From CAYOFK01 sp964403185 (GTDB lineage: Bacteria; Bacteroidota; Bacteroidia; Bacteroidales; VadinHA17): a stretch of 9,011 bases of DNA. Below are positions 1-7,169 of this stretch, piece by piece; the first letter of the stretch is position 1; the number at the start of each line of letters is the position of its first letter. The DNA is taken from positions 1 through 9,011 of the forward strand of contig CAYOFK010000127.1 in assembly GCA_964403185.1 (NCBI GenBank), in the 5' to 3' direction. The notes under the pieces were generated by a model. It was not told where the DNA came from and ran no database searches. It saw only the letters and a program-made list of their open reading frames with translations. A program made the translations under genes and the position numbers.

Positions 1-1484
1 AAGGGCCCGTGTTACTGGACACCCTCACATACAGGTTCAGCGGGCATTCACCCTCAGATGCTTCATCATACCGGTCGAAGGACGAAGTGGATGCCTGGAT
101 GGCTGTGGATTCTATCGTCCGGTACAAAGAACAACTGATCGAAGCCGGTGTGGCAGGCAAAACCGAACTTCAGGATGTGGATCAGTACATAAAGGAAATG
201 ATAACCAGGATCACCGGTCTGGCAGTTAACGATGAACTGTCCCCGCGCATGGACCTCTCTAAGGAACCTGATGCCATTGAAAGCATGATGTTTTCTTCCG
301 GATCTGAAACCAGTATGGAAGACCGTCCTCCCGGGGTATTGCTTTCACTTGAAGACAATCCCAGGTTGTTGCAGTTAAAAAAGAAAGAACGGTTTGGGCT
401 GGATGCAAAGGGGAAACCGTTTTCAAAGATGAAGGCGTATCAGTTGCGGGATGGGATATTTGAAGCGCTGATTGACCGGTTTTACAAGGATCCGACCCTC
501 ATTGCCTATGGCGAAGAAAACAGGGAATGGGGCGGCGCTTTTGCCGTTTACAGGGGCCTTACCGAAGCACTGCCTTACAACCGGCTTTTTAATACCCCGA
601 TATCAGAAGGTGCAATAGTAGGAACGGCCATTGGATATGGTATGTGTGGCGGACGCGTGGTCCCTGAGATCATGTATTGCGACTTTCTGGGCAGAGCCGG
701 AGATGAAGTATTCAATCAACTTCCCAAATGGCAGGCCATGAGCGGGAATATACTGAAAATGCCTGTGGTGGTCAGGGTCTCTGTTGGATCTAAATACGGT
801 GCACAGCACTCCCAGGACTGGTCCTCACTTGTAGCCCATATTCCGGGATTGAAAGTGGTTTTTCCGGCTACTCCGTACGATGCCAAGGGATTGATGAATG
901 CTGCCCTGCAGGGAACCGATCCGGTGGTGTTTTTTGAAAGTCAGAGGATCTATGATGTTGGAGAGTTGTTCCATAAGGAAGGCGTTCCGGAAGGATACTA
1001 TGAAGTGCCTTTAGGAGAACCGGATATTAAAAGACCGGGATCTGATATTACAATTCTGACAGTCGGAGCCACCTTATATACAGCAATAGAAGCAGCCGGG
1101 CAACTGGAACAAGAATACGGCCTGAGTGCAGAAGTTATTGATGCCCGGAGCCTGGTGCCCTTTAATTACGACCTTGTGTTGAATTCGGTTCGGAAAACAG
1201 GGAAAATTGTACTTGTCAGTGATGCTTCCGACCGCGGTTCCTTCCTTAAGGAGTTGGCCGCAAACATTACCAGTCTGGCGTTTGATGATCTGGATGCCCC
1301 ACCGGTGGTCATAGGCTCCCGGAACTGGATTGTTCCGGCCCATGAACTTGAAGACGAATATTTCCCACAGGCTCACTGGATACTCGATGCCATCCATGAA
1401 AGAATTGTCCCGTTGAAGAACCATGCAATCCTTTCGGATCAGTCAGATGATAAAATGAAACATAACGCCGCCCTGGGTGTCTGA
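1..1484 (+). CDS. Fused alpha/beta E1 component of a 2-oxoacid dehydrogenase, 5'-truncated by the window edge
   Basis: Thiamine-diphosphate E1 enzymes decarboxylate a 2-oxoacid (pyruvate, branched-chain 2-oxoacid or acetoin type) and pass the acyl group to a lipoyl E2 in the cytoplasm. The frame is open to the left edge, and codons before the GTG at position 9 read Gly-Pro, continuing the family pattern GPVL-x-TYRF. That GTG is therefore an internal Val, not a start. Counting it as residue 1, residues 1-85 are the end of the alpha part, with the YRFSGHSPSD loop (His13). A linker follows, and the beta part runs from about Met141: TPISEGAIVG (Glu200, the conserved cofactor-activating Glu), GAQHSQDW (His267) and HIPGLKVVFPATPYDAKG. 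The end SRNWIVPAHELE...P looks complete. Alpha and beta are usually separate genes; fused forms are known and run to about 650-700 residues. No E2 or E3 gene is in view, and substrate cannot be read from the sequence. Confidence 0.9.
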   Translation, partial: GPVLLDTLTYRFSGHSPSDASSYRSKDEVDAWMAVDSIVRYKEQLIEAGVAGKTELQDVDQYIKEMITRITGLAVNDELSPRMDLSKEPDAIESMMFSSGSETSMEDRPPGVLLSLEDNPRLLQLKKKERFGLDAKGKPFSKMKAYQLRDGIFEALIDRFYKDPTLIAYGEENREWGGAFAVYRGLTEALPYNRLFNTPISEGAIVGTAIGYGMCGGRVVPEIMYCDFLGRAGDEVFNQLPKWQAMSGNILKMPVVVRVSVGSKYGAQHSQDWSSLVAHIPGLKVVFPATPYDAKGLMNAALQGTDPVVFFESQRIYDVGELFHKEGVPEGYYEVPLGEPDIKRPGSDITILTVGATLYTAIEAAGQLEQEYGLSAEVIDARSLVPFNYDLVLNSVRKTGKIVLVSDASDRGSFLKELAANITSLAFDDLDAPPVVIGSRNWIVPAHELEDEYFPQAHWILDAIHERIVPLKNHAILSDQSDDKMKHNAALGV

Positions 1485-1676
1485 ATTGCCTGGGGGTTAG
1501 TTCCCTGCCGCTTGTCCAAAAAGGGACCACTTTGTGGCGGAGTTTAGAAAAATCAATATACTCTTGATACAGCCCCGGGGCTCATTATTATTAGATGGCC
1601 TTTTACTATATCGGCAAAAACTACTAATTTAGAAGTATTAAAATACATCATTTCTAGTTTTGGAGGGCTAAAGACT
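1485..1676. other. Intergenic gap with weak hairpins
   Basis: This 192-base gap separates the E1 gene from the DUF5706-like gene. It holds nested short inverted repeats at 1508-1540: CCGC/GCGG outside, with GTCC/GGAC and CCAC-TTT-GTGG inside. These cannot all pair at once. It also holds a perfect 12-base palindrome, AGCCCCGGGGCT, at 1571-1582. Neither is followed by a T-run, so I do not call a terminator. The gap is long enough for a transcription boundary, but I see no convincing promoter. Confidence 0.3.
1662..1667 (+). promoter_or_regulatory. Ribosome binding site GGAGGG
   Basis: GGAGGG lies 9 bases before the ATG at 1677 and fixes that start. A strong Shine-Dalgarno motif is not the norm in Bacteroidota. 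Confidence 0.65.
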
Positions 1677-2273
1677 ATGAATACAACATCATCGAATACT
1701 CCCCGTAATCCTTCCCAGCCTGAAGGGGACGAAAAAACGTATGCCAAAGGTGGGGGAAAGGAAACTCTGTTCAGGGTGACTATCCGGAGTCAGATCCGCC
1801 TGATCGGGATACTGGACAGCAAGGCCAACCTGGTGATCAGTATCAATACCCTGCTCATTACCGGCGTGTTGGGACTCCTGACCGGATCATTGTTTTTTTG
1901 GCAGGAAACGGCTGAGTTTGCATTTAAGGATCATCTGCCTTTTCTGATCTTTTTGTTCTTTTCGCTGGCAACCATGACTTATGCAATCCTGTCTACGCGT
2001 ACTGACCTGGCCATAAAAAAATTCAAGGAGATGGAAAGTCCCATCCAGTTTACACTGACACACGATAAAAAAACAACCTTACCTGAATACCTCGAGTATA
2101 TGGAGACGGTGCTTCTATCGAATGAGCTGATATATAAGAACCTGAATCTCGACATGTACTTCCTCAGTAAAGTCGTGGCCAGGAAATCCCAGTATCTGAA
2201 CAGGGCTTATACACTGTTCCTTGCAGGGTTGATCATAGGTATCGGACTCTTTATGGTTTTGACCCTGTATTAG
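1677..2273 (+). CDS. Stand-alone DUF5706 / PycTM-like membrane protein
   Basis: 198 residues. The soluble N-terminus is hydrophilic (Pro/Ser/Gly/Lys-rich, residues 1-30). Next comes the family signature FRVTIRSQIRLIGILDSKAN (about 32-51), leading into a first membrane helix (about 50-75). A second helix spans about 86-106 and ends in the typical AILSTR. A middle cytoplasmic stretch holds EYLEYMETVLLSNELIYKNLNLDMYFLSKVV, and a third helix closes the protein (about 176-197). This pattern is that of DUF5706, the membrane domain used as the PycTM effector in Pycsar anti-phage systems, where a cyclic pyrimidine nucleotide made by PycC triggers membrane damage. No cyclase or HD-domain partner is next to it in this window. 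The family call comes from remembered motifs. An immune role is inference and, without a cyclase, weakly supported. It may simply be a housekeeping membrane protein of the same family. Confidence 0.8.
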   Translation: MNTTSSNTPRNPSQPEGDEKTYAKGGGKETLFRVTIRSQIRLIGILDSKANLVISINTLLITGVLGLLTGSLFFWQETAEFAFKDHLPFLIFLFFSLATMTYAILSTRTDLAIKKFKEMESPIQFTLTHDKKTTLPEYLEYMETVLLSNELIYKNLNLDMYFLSKVVARKSQYLNRAYTLFLAGLIIGIGLFMVLTLY

Positions 2274-2289
2274 ATGATAGTGTTTTTTT

Positions 2290-2406
2290 ATGAATAAAAG
2301 AGCGTTGGAGAACATCAGGAATAAAAAAGGTTTTATTTCTGATATGGACGGAGTGATCTGCCATGGGAATAAAATTCTTCCCGGGGTGGGTGAAATTCCG
2401 GGATAA
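2290..2406 (+). pseudogene. N-terminal stub of a NagD-type (HAD-IIA) phosphatase
   Basis: A 38-codon frame reads MNKRALENIRNKKGF, then ISDMDGVICHGNKILPGV, then GEIPG and a stop. DMDGVI-x-HGNKILPGV is the start of HAD-IIA phosphatases: the first Asp of DxDG is the phosphoryl-accepting nucleophile, and a complete protein is about 250-280 residues. Motifs II-IV and the cap domain are missing, and only 41 bases separate the stop from the next gene, so the rest was deleted rather than merely frameshifted. The surviving motif is well preserved, which suggests recent loss. It lies in the same orientation as its neighbours, as expected of a former operon member that dephosphorylated a sugar or polyol phosphate. 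A translated small peptide is possible, but it could not be an active phosphatase. Confidence 0.7.
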
Positions 2407-2440
2407 GCAGTGTTTAATAGCGACCCCTTGAAGTTCAACC

Positions 2441-2446
2441 GGAGGG
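2441..2446 (+). promoter_or_regulatory. GGAGGG motif one base before the PHP gene start
   Basis: GGAGGG ends only one base before the ATG at 2448, too close for normal Shine-Dalgarno spacing. Either spacing is relaxed, or the in-frame ATG at 2490 (Met15) is used. The PHP motif (His32) lies after both, so the fold is unaffected. Confidence 0.35.
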
Positions 2447-2447
2447 T

Positions 2448-3692
2448 ATGAGTACAACTTTTTACCAGGATTTTCCTGAAAGGGATGTGATGGAACGTCA
2501 AAGTGCAGCTTTGGAAACACAGACCGTGGAAGTCAATGCGCACATTCATACCCCCTATTCATTCAGCAGCTTTTCATCACTTTCACATGCCTTTGAATTG
2601 GCTGAGTCGGAGGGTGTGAAAGTACTGGGAATCAATGATTTTTATACTGCAGCAGGCTATGGGGAATTTGCCCGCCTGGCAAAGAATTATGGTATTTTTC
2701 CCCTGTTTAACATGGAATTTATTGGTTTGAATGAGGAAGCAGGAAACAACCTGGTTAGGATCAATGATCCCGTGAATCCTGGCAGGATATACCTGTGTGG
2801 TAAGGGCTTCAATATCCCTTTTCAGCTTCCGGCACCGGAACAGGAGATGCTGACAGAAGTGGTTGCCAACAGCAGCTGTCAGGTTAAAGAAATGATCCGA
2901 AAAACCAATACATATTTTGAAGGGATCGGACTGGATATCAGCCTTAATTATAATGAACTAAAAGTAAAATATGCACAGGACCTGGTGCGGGAACGCCATA
3001 TTGCCACTGCCATCAGGGATAAAATTCAACGGAACATACCGGATGGCGCTTCAGATTCTGAATTGTGGTCACAAATTCTGAATCATTCAACCGCTGAAGA
3101 TATGATCAGCGACAAGGCCAGGCTTGAAAACCTGATCCGTTCAAGAATACTGAAAAATGGTGGCCCCGGTTATGTTGAGGAAAACAATGCTGTCTTCCTT
3201 TCCGTCGAGGCACTTCTGCAGATTATTCTGGCAGGAGGAGGGCTGCCTTGTTATCCCGTGCTGCTGGATGATGAGGAAGGGAATCTTACTGAGTTTGAGA
3301 TGGATTGGGAACAGCTATACAACAGGCTGATAGCCATGAAGATATTTGCTGTTGAGCTGATCCCCGGGAGAAACGACATAAAGATATTGCAAAATTTTGT
3401 GAACTTTTTTAATGTGCGGAATTTTATAATCACCTTTGGAACGGAACATAACACACCGGTTTGCGATCCGTTGAGGATCAGTGGCAGACACAATGCAATT
3501 CCGGATAGGGATATAAAAGTGACCGGCCTTAAGGGCGCAGCCGTCATTGCTGCCCACCAGTACCTTCAGGCAAAAGGATCTGAAGGATACAATACCAGAA
3601 TGGACAAACCTGACTTAAAACAAAAATTGGAGTTTGAAAACCTGGGATTAAAGATTCTGAATTGGTATTTTAGAGAATATTCAAAAACCTAA
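2448..3692 (+). CDS. PHP-domain putative metal-dependent hydrolase
   Basis: 414 residues, no signal peptide, probably cytoplasmic. It shows the order of PHP (polymerase and histidinol phosphatase) metal motifs: VNAHIHTPYSF (His32, His34), VLGINDFYTAAGY (Asp64), FPLFNMEF (Glu90), RERHIATAIRDKI (His184) and TFGTEHNTPVCDP (Glu333, His334). LPCYPVLLDDEEGN (about 267-279) stands where many PHP proteins have a His-Pro motif, so one usual ligand appears to be Tyr. Residues 95-180 and 195-260 are insertions that I do not recognise. PHP enzymes usually hydrolyse phosphoesters with a two- or three-metal centre; the substrate here is unknown. It lies 12 bases before the SorD-like gene, consistent with co-translation and with a role on a sugar or polyol phosphate. 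I infer that role from position only. Confidence 0.75.
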   Translation: MSTTFYQDFPERDVMERQSAALETQTVEVNAHIHTPYSFSSFSSLSHAFELAESEGVKVLGINDFYTAAGYGEFARLAKNYGIFPLFNMEFIGLNEEAGNNLVRINDPVNPGRIYLCGKGFNIPFQLPAPEQEMLTEVVANSSCQVKEMIRKTNTYFEGIGLDISLNYNELKVKYAQDLVRERHIATAIRDKIQRNIPDGASDSELWSQILNHSTAEDMISDKARLENLIRSRILKNGGPGYVEENNAVFLSVEALLQIILAGGGLPCYPVLLDDEEGNLTEFEMDWEQLYNRLIAMKIFAVELIPGRNDIKILQNFVNFFNVRNFIITFGTEHNTPVCDPLRISGRHNAIPDRDIKVTGLKGAAVIAAHQYLQAKGSEGYNTRMDKPDLKQKLEFENLGLKILNWYFREYSKT

Positions 3693-3699
3693 AGGAGGG
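3693..3699 (+). promoter_or_regulatory. Ribosome binding site AGGAGGG
   Basis: AGGAGGG begins right after the TAA of the PHP gene and sits 5 bases before the ATG at 3705. It fixes that start, and with it the N-terminal extension of the SDR, and suggests translational coupling. Confidence 0.8.
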
Positions 3700-3704
3700 A
3701 GACA

Positions 3705-4892
3705 ATGGACCGGTTTTTATTACAGCTAATGCCTGCCCTCAGAATGTTTTTTTATTCTGAACAGCCTCCGGTAGCCCGGTTCCTTGGGGACGCCTCATAC
3801 TTATCCATCGCTGCCGGTAAGAAATCATATGAAAAATGGCAGAAAGATCATTCTGCCACTATTTCTTGCTTTATTGATAAACCGGAGGATACTGAGAATG
3901 TCATGAACTTACTCAGAAAAAACTTTCAACATCCGGATACTGAGGCTCTCAGGTGTGGTATTTTTGTATTCTTAAGGAATAGAGGTGCAGTTATCGTTGC
4001 AGATCACTCAGGTACCATCGAAACCATTCTGAATGGGAGTAAAGACTTGAAAATGAAAGGCGCATCCGGACGGTTGTCCGGGAAAATTGTTGTGGTTACA
4101 GGCGGTGCCCGGGGGTTGGGAAAGGGTATTTCAGAAAAAACCTTAAAGGAAGGGGCCAATGTGATTGTCGCAGATATGAACGAACAACATGGCAGTGTGT
4201 TAGAGAAAGAATATGCACAAAAGTATGGTCCGAATAAACTTATTTATTTGAAATGTGATGTTACAAGGGTTGATTCTGTTACGGCAATGCTAACGGAAGT
4301 ATTAAGAACTTTTGGCGGCGTTGATGTATTTATCAGCAATGCTGGTATCTTAAAGGCGGGGGGACTTGAGGAACTGGCCGTCGAAGATTTTGAATTTGTG
4401 ACGGATGTTAATTACAAAGGATTTTATATCTGTACACGGATGGTATCACAAATCATGAAGGCTCAATCTGCTGCCCGGCCAGGGTACTTCAGTGACATCA
4501 TCCAGGTGAATTCAAAATCCGGACTCCAAGGAAGTAACCGGAATTTTGCCTATGCGGGCAGCAAGTTCGGGAGTATCGGACTGGTGCAGTCATTCGCGCT
4601 GGAACTGGTGGAACACGGGATCAAAGTCAATGCCGTTTGCCCCGGGAATTATTTTGACGGGCCCTTATGGTCAAATCCCGATAACGGACTATTTGTGCAA
4701 TATCTGAAAGCCGGAAAAGTGGAAGGAGCCAGGACTGTTGATGATGTTAAAAAATATTACGAAGCAAAAGTACCTATGAACCGCGGAGTATCAATTGCAG
4801 ATGTGATGCAGGCCATTTTTTATTGCATCGAACAAAAATATGAAACCGGCCAGGCCCTTCCGGTGACGGGTGGCCAGATCATGCTTCATTAA
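3705..4892 (+). CDS. Sorbitol-6-phosphate 2-dehydrogenase (SrlD/SorD)-like SDR with N-terminal extension
   Basis: 395 residues; classical SDRs have about 250-270. Residues 126-395 are a complete SDR domain: TGGARGLG dinucleotide loop (132-139), Asp157 after the second strand (favouring NAD over NADP), NAG (212-214), catalytic Ser270 in QVNSKSG, and Tyr283-x3-Lys287 in YAGSKFG. INSKSG/VNSKSG, the YY-x2-KVP-x-xRG stretch and the ending TGQ-x-x-VTGGQ-x-M are what I recall of glucitol-6-phosphate dehydrogenases, which oxidise D-glucitol 6-phosphate to D-fructose 6-phosphate. Residues 1-125 are extra: an early stretch with FLGDASYLSIAAGKKSYEKW, and a strand-rich part ending GIFVFLRNRGAVIVADHSG. 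I do not recognise this domain. The last part vaguely recalls the end of class II aldolases, which can be fused to SDRs, but this is too weak to call. The good ribosome binding site shows that the extension is translated. Confidence 0.8.
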   Translation: MDRFLLQLMPALRMFFYSEQPPVARFLGDASYLSIAAGKKSYEKWQKDHSATISCFIDKPEDTENVMNLLRKNFQHPDTEALRCGIFVFLRNRGAVIVADHSGTIETILNGSKDLKMKGASGRLSGKIVVVTGGARGLGKGISEKTLKEGANVIVADMNEQHGSVLEKEYAQKYGPNKLIYLKCDVTRVDSVTAMLTEVLRTFGGVDVFISNAGILKAGGLEELAVEDFEFVTDVNYKGFYICTRMVSQIMKAQSAARPGYFSDIIQVNSKSGLQGSNRNFAYAGSKFGSIGLVQSFALELVEHGIKVNAVCPGNYFDGPLWSNPDNGLFVQYLKAGKVEGARTVDDVKKYYEAKVPMNRGVSIADVMQAIFYCIEQKYETGQALPVTGGQIMLH

Positions 4893-4912
4893 ATACACTA
4901 ATTTCTGAAAAA

Positions 4913-6010
4913 ATGAACAATTACACACTGAGAGTTATCCTTATTGTATCCGTTTTACAACTCTTATTCCCGGCCGGGATGATGGCACAGGGCGTAGATG
5001 ATAAGAATGATCTGCCTTTCGATACAACCAGCATTGTAACAGTGGTATCTGAAGAAAACTGGGATTTGTTTGGAAAGCAGGATGTTGTAAAACTGTCATT
5101 GATATTTGATATTAAAGAATTTTTGAAACCAAGAAATGCCGGGAAATACCATGTTGCCAGACTGCTGATACATATAAGTGATTCAGGTGCGATTGAAAAA
5201 GCTGTAAAGATCAGGACCCGTGGCCAGTTCAGGCAGGAACACTGTATGTTCCCACCGATCAAACTGAATTTGGAAAAAGCAAAATTTGATAATGAATACC
5301 TGGAACAGCAAACAACCTTTAAGGTGGTCACACATTGCCGGAATACCTCAGGTTATGAAAACTATATACTGAAAGAGTATCTTGTTTATAAGATGTATAA
5401 TGAGCTGACAGATTACAGCTTCAGGGTCAGGTTGATACAAATGCAATATATTGATTCAAAAGGCAAAAGAAAACCTTTCGTTAAATATGGATTCCTGATT
5501 GAACATCTGAACGCTATGGCAACCAGGAACAATGCAATCCGGATCGATAATGAAAAGCTGGGAATGAAGTTAATGGATCCGGAAGGTATGGCAAGGGTGG
5601 CCCTGTTTAATTATATGATCGGAAATTGTGACTGGTCGATTACCGGATTGCATAATATGAAAGTGATAAAAATAAAAGACTTTACTGTTCAATACCCGCA
5701 ACCGGTTCCGTATGATTTTGATTATTCAGGATTTGTTGATGCTGAATATGCCGTTCCTCCTGAGAATCTGGGTCTGGAATCTATCAGGGAGAGGAGATAC
5801 ATAGGTATTTGTTTACCGGAAACCACCACCGCCTCAGCGATTCGTTTGTTCCTTGAAAAAAAAGCAGCCATGTATAAAGTCATCAATGACTTTGATTACC
5901 TTTCAAAAAAAGAAAAGAAAGAACTCCTCCGCTATATAGACTCATTCTTCAGGGTCCTGGATTCGGATTTCCTTATTCGCAGAGATATTTATTCCACCTG
6001 TATTGAATAA
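4913..6010 (+). CDS. Secreted CotH/HipA-like putative kinase-fold protein, copy 1
   Basis: 365 residues. Residues 1-25 form a Sec signal peptide (hydrophobic VILIVSVLQLLF, cleavage near MMA|QG), so the protein is exported and, lacking a lipobox Cys, probably periplasmic or secreted. The motif order resembles CotH spore-coat kinases and HipA-like kinases: KIRTRGQFR...FPPIKLNL (99-120), TFKVVTHC (135-142), LKEYLVYKMYNEL (153-165), YGFLIEH (192-198), GNCDWSITGLHN (237-248; candidate catalytic Asp240 and Asn248) and PYDFDYSG (266-273; candidate metal-binding Asp268 and Asp270). The GNxDW...HN plus DFD pair matches the catalytic loop and metal motif of these atypical kinases. It aligns along its whole length with the next gene. 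No substrate can be named. The leader is A-rich with no Shine-Dalgarno, starting 20 bases after the SDR gene. Confidence 0.65.
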   Translation: MNNYTLRVILIVSVLQLLFPAGMMAQGVDDKNDLPFDTTSIVTVVSEENWDLFGKQDVVKLSLIFDIKEFLKPRNAGKYHVARLLIHISDSGAIEKAVKIRTRGQFRQEHCMFPPIKLNLEKAKFDNEYLEQQTTFKVVTHCRNTSGYENYILKEYLVYKMYNELTDYSFRVRLIQMQYIDSKGKRKPFVKYGFLIEHLNAMATRNNAIRIDNEKLGMKLMDPEGMARVALFNYMIGNCDWSITGLHNMKVIKIKDFTVQYPQPVPYDFDYSGFVDAEYAVPPENLGLESIRERRYIGICLPETTTASAIRLFLEKKAAMYKVINDFDYLSKKEKKELLRYIDSFFRVLDSDFLIRRDIYSTCIE

Positions 6011-6015
6011 TTTTG
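6008..6015 (+). promoter_or_regulatory. Possible Bacteroidota -7 element TAATTTTG
   Basis: TAATTTTG fits the Bacteroidota -7 consensus TAnnTTTG and overlaps the stop codon of copy 1. A start about 7 bases downstream would give a leader of roughly 24 bases before the ATG at 6046. The -33 TTTG is not clear; TTTA at 5988 is too close. This could be chance in AT-rich DNA. Confidence 0.25.
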
Positions 6016-6045
6016 TTATGTAATGCATTTTTAATATTTGAAATC

Positions 6046-7161
6046 ATGGTGCTAATCCGGAAAACCCAGAAAATAGTGCTGCGCTGCATGTGCATCGTTT
6101 TTATCTTATGGATGGGAGTCTCGTTTAATTTGTCAGCACAGGAAGAGGGGGACAGTATTTATTTTGAGACCGACACCATTAATATACTCAGACTGCCATC
6201 TGATGAAGATTGGGATTTCTTTGATGTGGATGAGGTTTTGAGATTATCACTGGCATTTGATGTGAAAACGCTGGTTCGTCAAAAGCGTAAAGATGCATAT
6301 CAGGATGCTGTGCTTACGCTCTATATCGATTCTCAAGTCGTTGAAAGGAATATACGGATAAAGGCCAGGGGCGAACGGCGATTGAGTTTGTGTACCTTTC
6401 CTCCTATAAAATTCAATTTTAAAAAAGTGGACTCATCAGATGTGTATGTCGGAGATGAAACTACCTTAAAATTAGTTACGCATTGTAAGAGTGGAGGTAA
6501 TTACAGGCAATGGGTACTGAAAGAATTCCTGATTTATAAATTGTATAATGTGTTGACGGATTTTAGTTTTAAAGTACGCCTGACCGAGATTGAATATATT
6601 GATACAGGGAAGAAGGGAAAACAGAAAAAAAAATATGGCTTTCTCATTGAACATCTGAGAGACCTTGCCATTCGTAATGATGCCTACTTCCTGGGAAAAC
6701 TGAACCAGTCACAAAAAAGGGTAGATAAGGAAATGCTGGCTCTAATGGGAGTCTTCCAATTCATGGTGGGAAATACGGACTGGTCAACGGCCGGACCACA
6801 CAATGTTAAATACATCAGACTTAAGGATTCGGCCAGACTCGCTCCCGTGACCATTCCCTATGATTTCGATTATAGCGGCATGGTGGATGCTGATTATGCC
6901 GTACCCCGGGATGGATTGAACCTGGAAGATGTGACTGAAAGGTATTATTCTGTCTGGTGTCTTCCCAGGCCCATCATGGAGGAGGTAATCACCCTTTTCA
7001 GGGAAAAGAGACCGGAACTCTACGATGTAATCGGGAGTTTCACTCTTTTGGAAAAGTGGCAACAGACTAAAATGATCAGGTACCTTGACAGTTTTTATCA
7101 GATATTAGACTCTGAGGAAGCGACTGAAAATAAAATTATTAAAGCGTGTTTGGATAAGTAG
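6046..7161 (+). CDS. Secreted CotH/HipA-like putative kinase-fold protein, copy 2
   Basis: 371 residues from the ATG at 6046. The frame extends up to a TTG at 6013, but the ATG puts a clean signal peptide at the N-terminus: RKTQKIVLR, then hydrophobic CMCIVFILWMGVSFNL, with cleavage near LSA|QEEGD. It shares all blocks of copy 1 in the same order: KARGERR...TFPPIKFNF (about 106-125), TLKLVTHC (140-147), LKEFLIYKLYNVLTDFSF (158-175), YGFLIEH (197-203), GNTDWSTAGPHN (242-253; Asp245, Asn253) and PYDFDYSG (271-278; Asp273, Asp275). Both copies also share D-x-x-YAVP and a C-terminal RYLDSFYQILDS-like helix. Keeping every putative catalytic residue in both argues that both are functional and not decaying. 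The gap to copy 1 is 35 bases, pointing to tandem duplication. A function beyond a proposed extracytoplasmic kinase-like fold cannot be given. Confidence 0.65.
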   Translation: MVLIRKTQKIVLRCMCIVFILWMGVSFNLSAQEEGDSIYFETDTINILRLPSDEDWDFFDVDEVLRLSLAFDVKTLVRQKRKDAYQDAVLTLYIDSQVVERNIRIKARGERRLSLCTFPPIKFNFKKVDSSDVYVGDETTLKLVTHCKSGGNYRQWVLKEFLIYKLYNVLTDFSFKVRLTEIEYIDTGKKGKQKKKYGFLIEHLRDLAIRNDAYFLGKLNQSQKRVDKEMLALMGVFQFMVGNTDWSTAGPHNVKYIRLKDSARLAPVTIPYDFDYSGMVDADYAVPRDGLNLEDVTERYYSVWCLPRPIMEEVITLFREKRPELYDVIGSFTLLEKWQQTKMIRYLDSFYQILDSEEATENKIIKACLDK

Positions 7162-7165
7162 GAAG
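7161..7165 (+). promoter_or_regulatory. Ribosome binding site GGAAG
   Basis: GGAAG overlaps the last base of the preceding TAG stop and lies 4 bases before the ATG at 7170. This suggests coupling of the SorE-like gene to the CotH-like gene before it. Confidence 0.5.
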
Positions 7166-7169
7166 ATCG

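Noticed and set aside
9..11. GTG as start of the E1 gene
   Set aside because: The frame is open to the left edge, and the preceding Gly-Pro codons continue the conserved E1 alpha sequence. The GTG is an internal Val.
1074..1530. Minus-strand open frames opposite the E1 gene
   Set aside because: They are shadows of a well-supported gene with conserved family motifs, and their translations show no protein-like features.
1571..1582. AGCCCCGGGGCT as a terminator for the E1 gene
   Set aside because: A loop leaves only about four base pairs, and no T-run follows on either strand.
1655..1662. TAGTTTTG resembling a Bacteroidota -7 promoter element
   Set aside because: Transcription would start after the GGAGGG at 1662-1667 and leave a leader of only about 8 bases. 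The ribosome binding site reading is better, and no TTTG lies at the right distance upstream.
6013..6045. Upstream TTG start for the second CotH-like gene
   Set aside because: It would add 11 residues before the signal peptide with no ribosome binding site. The ATG at 6046 gives a normal signal peptide.
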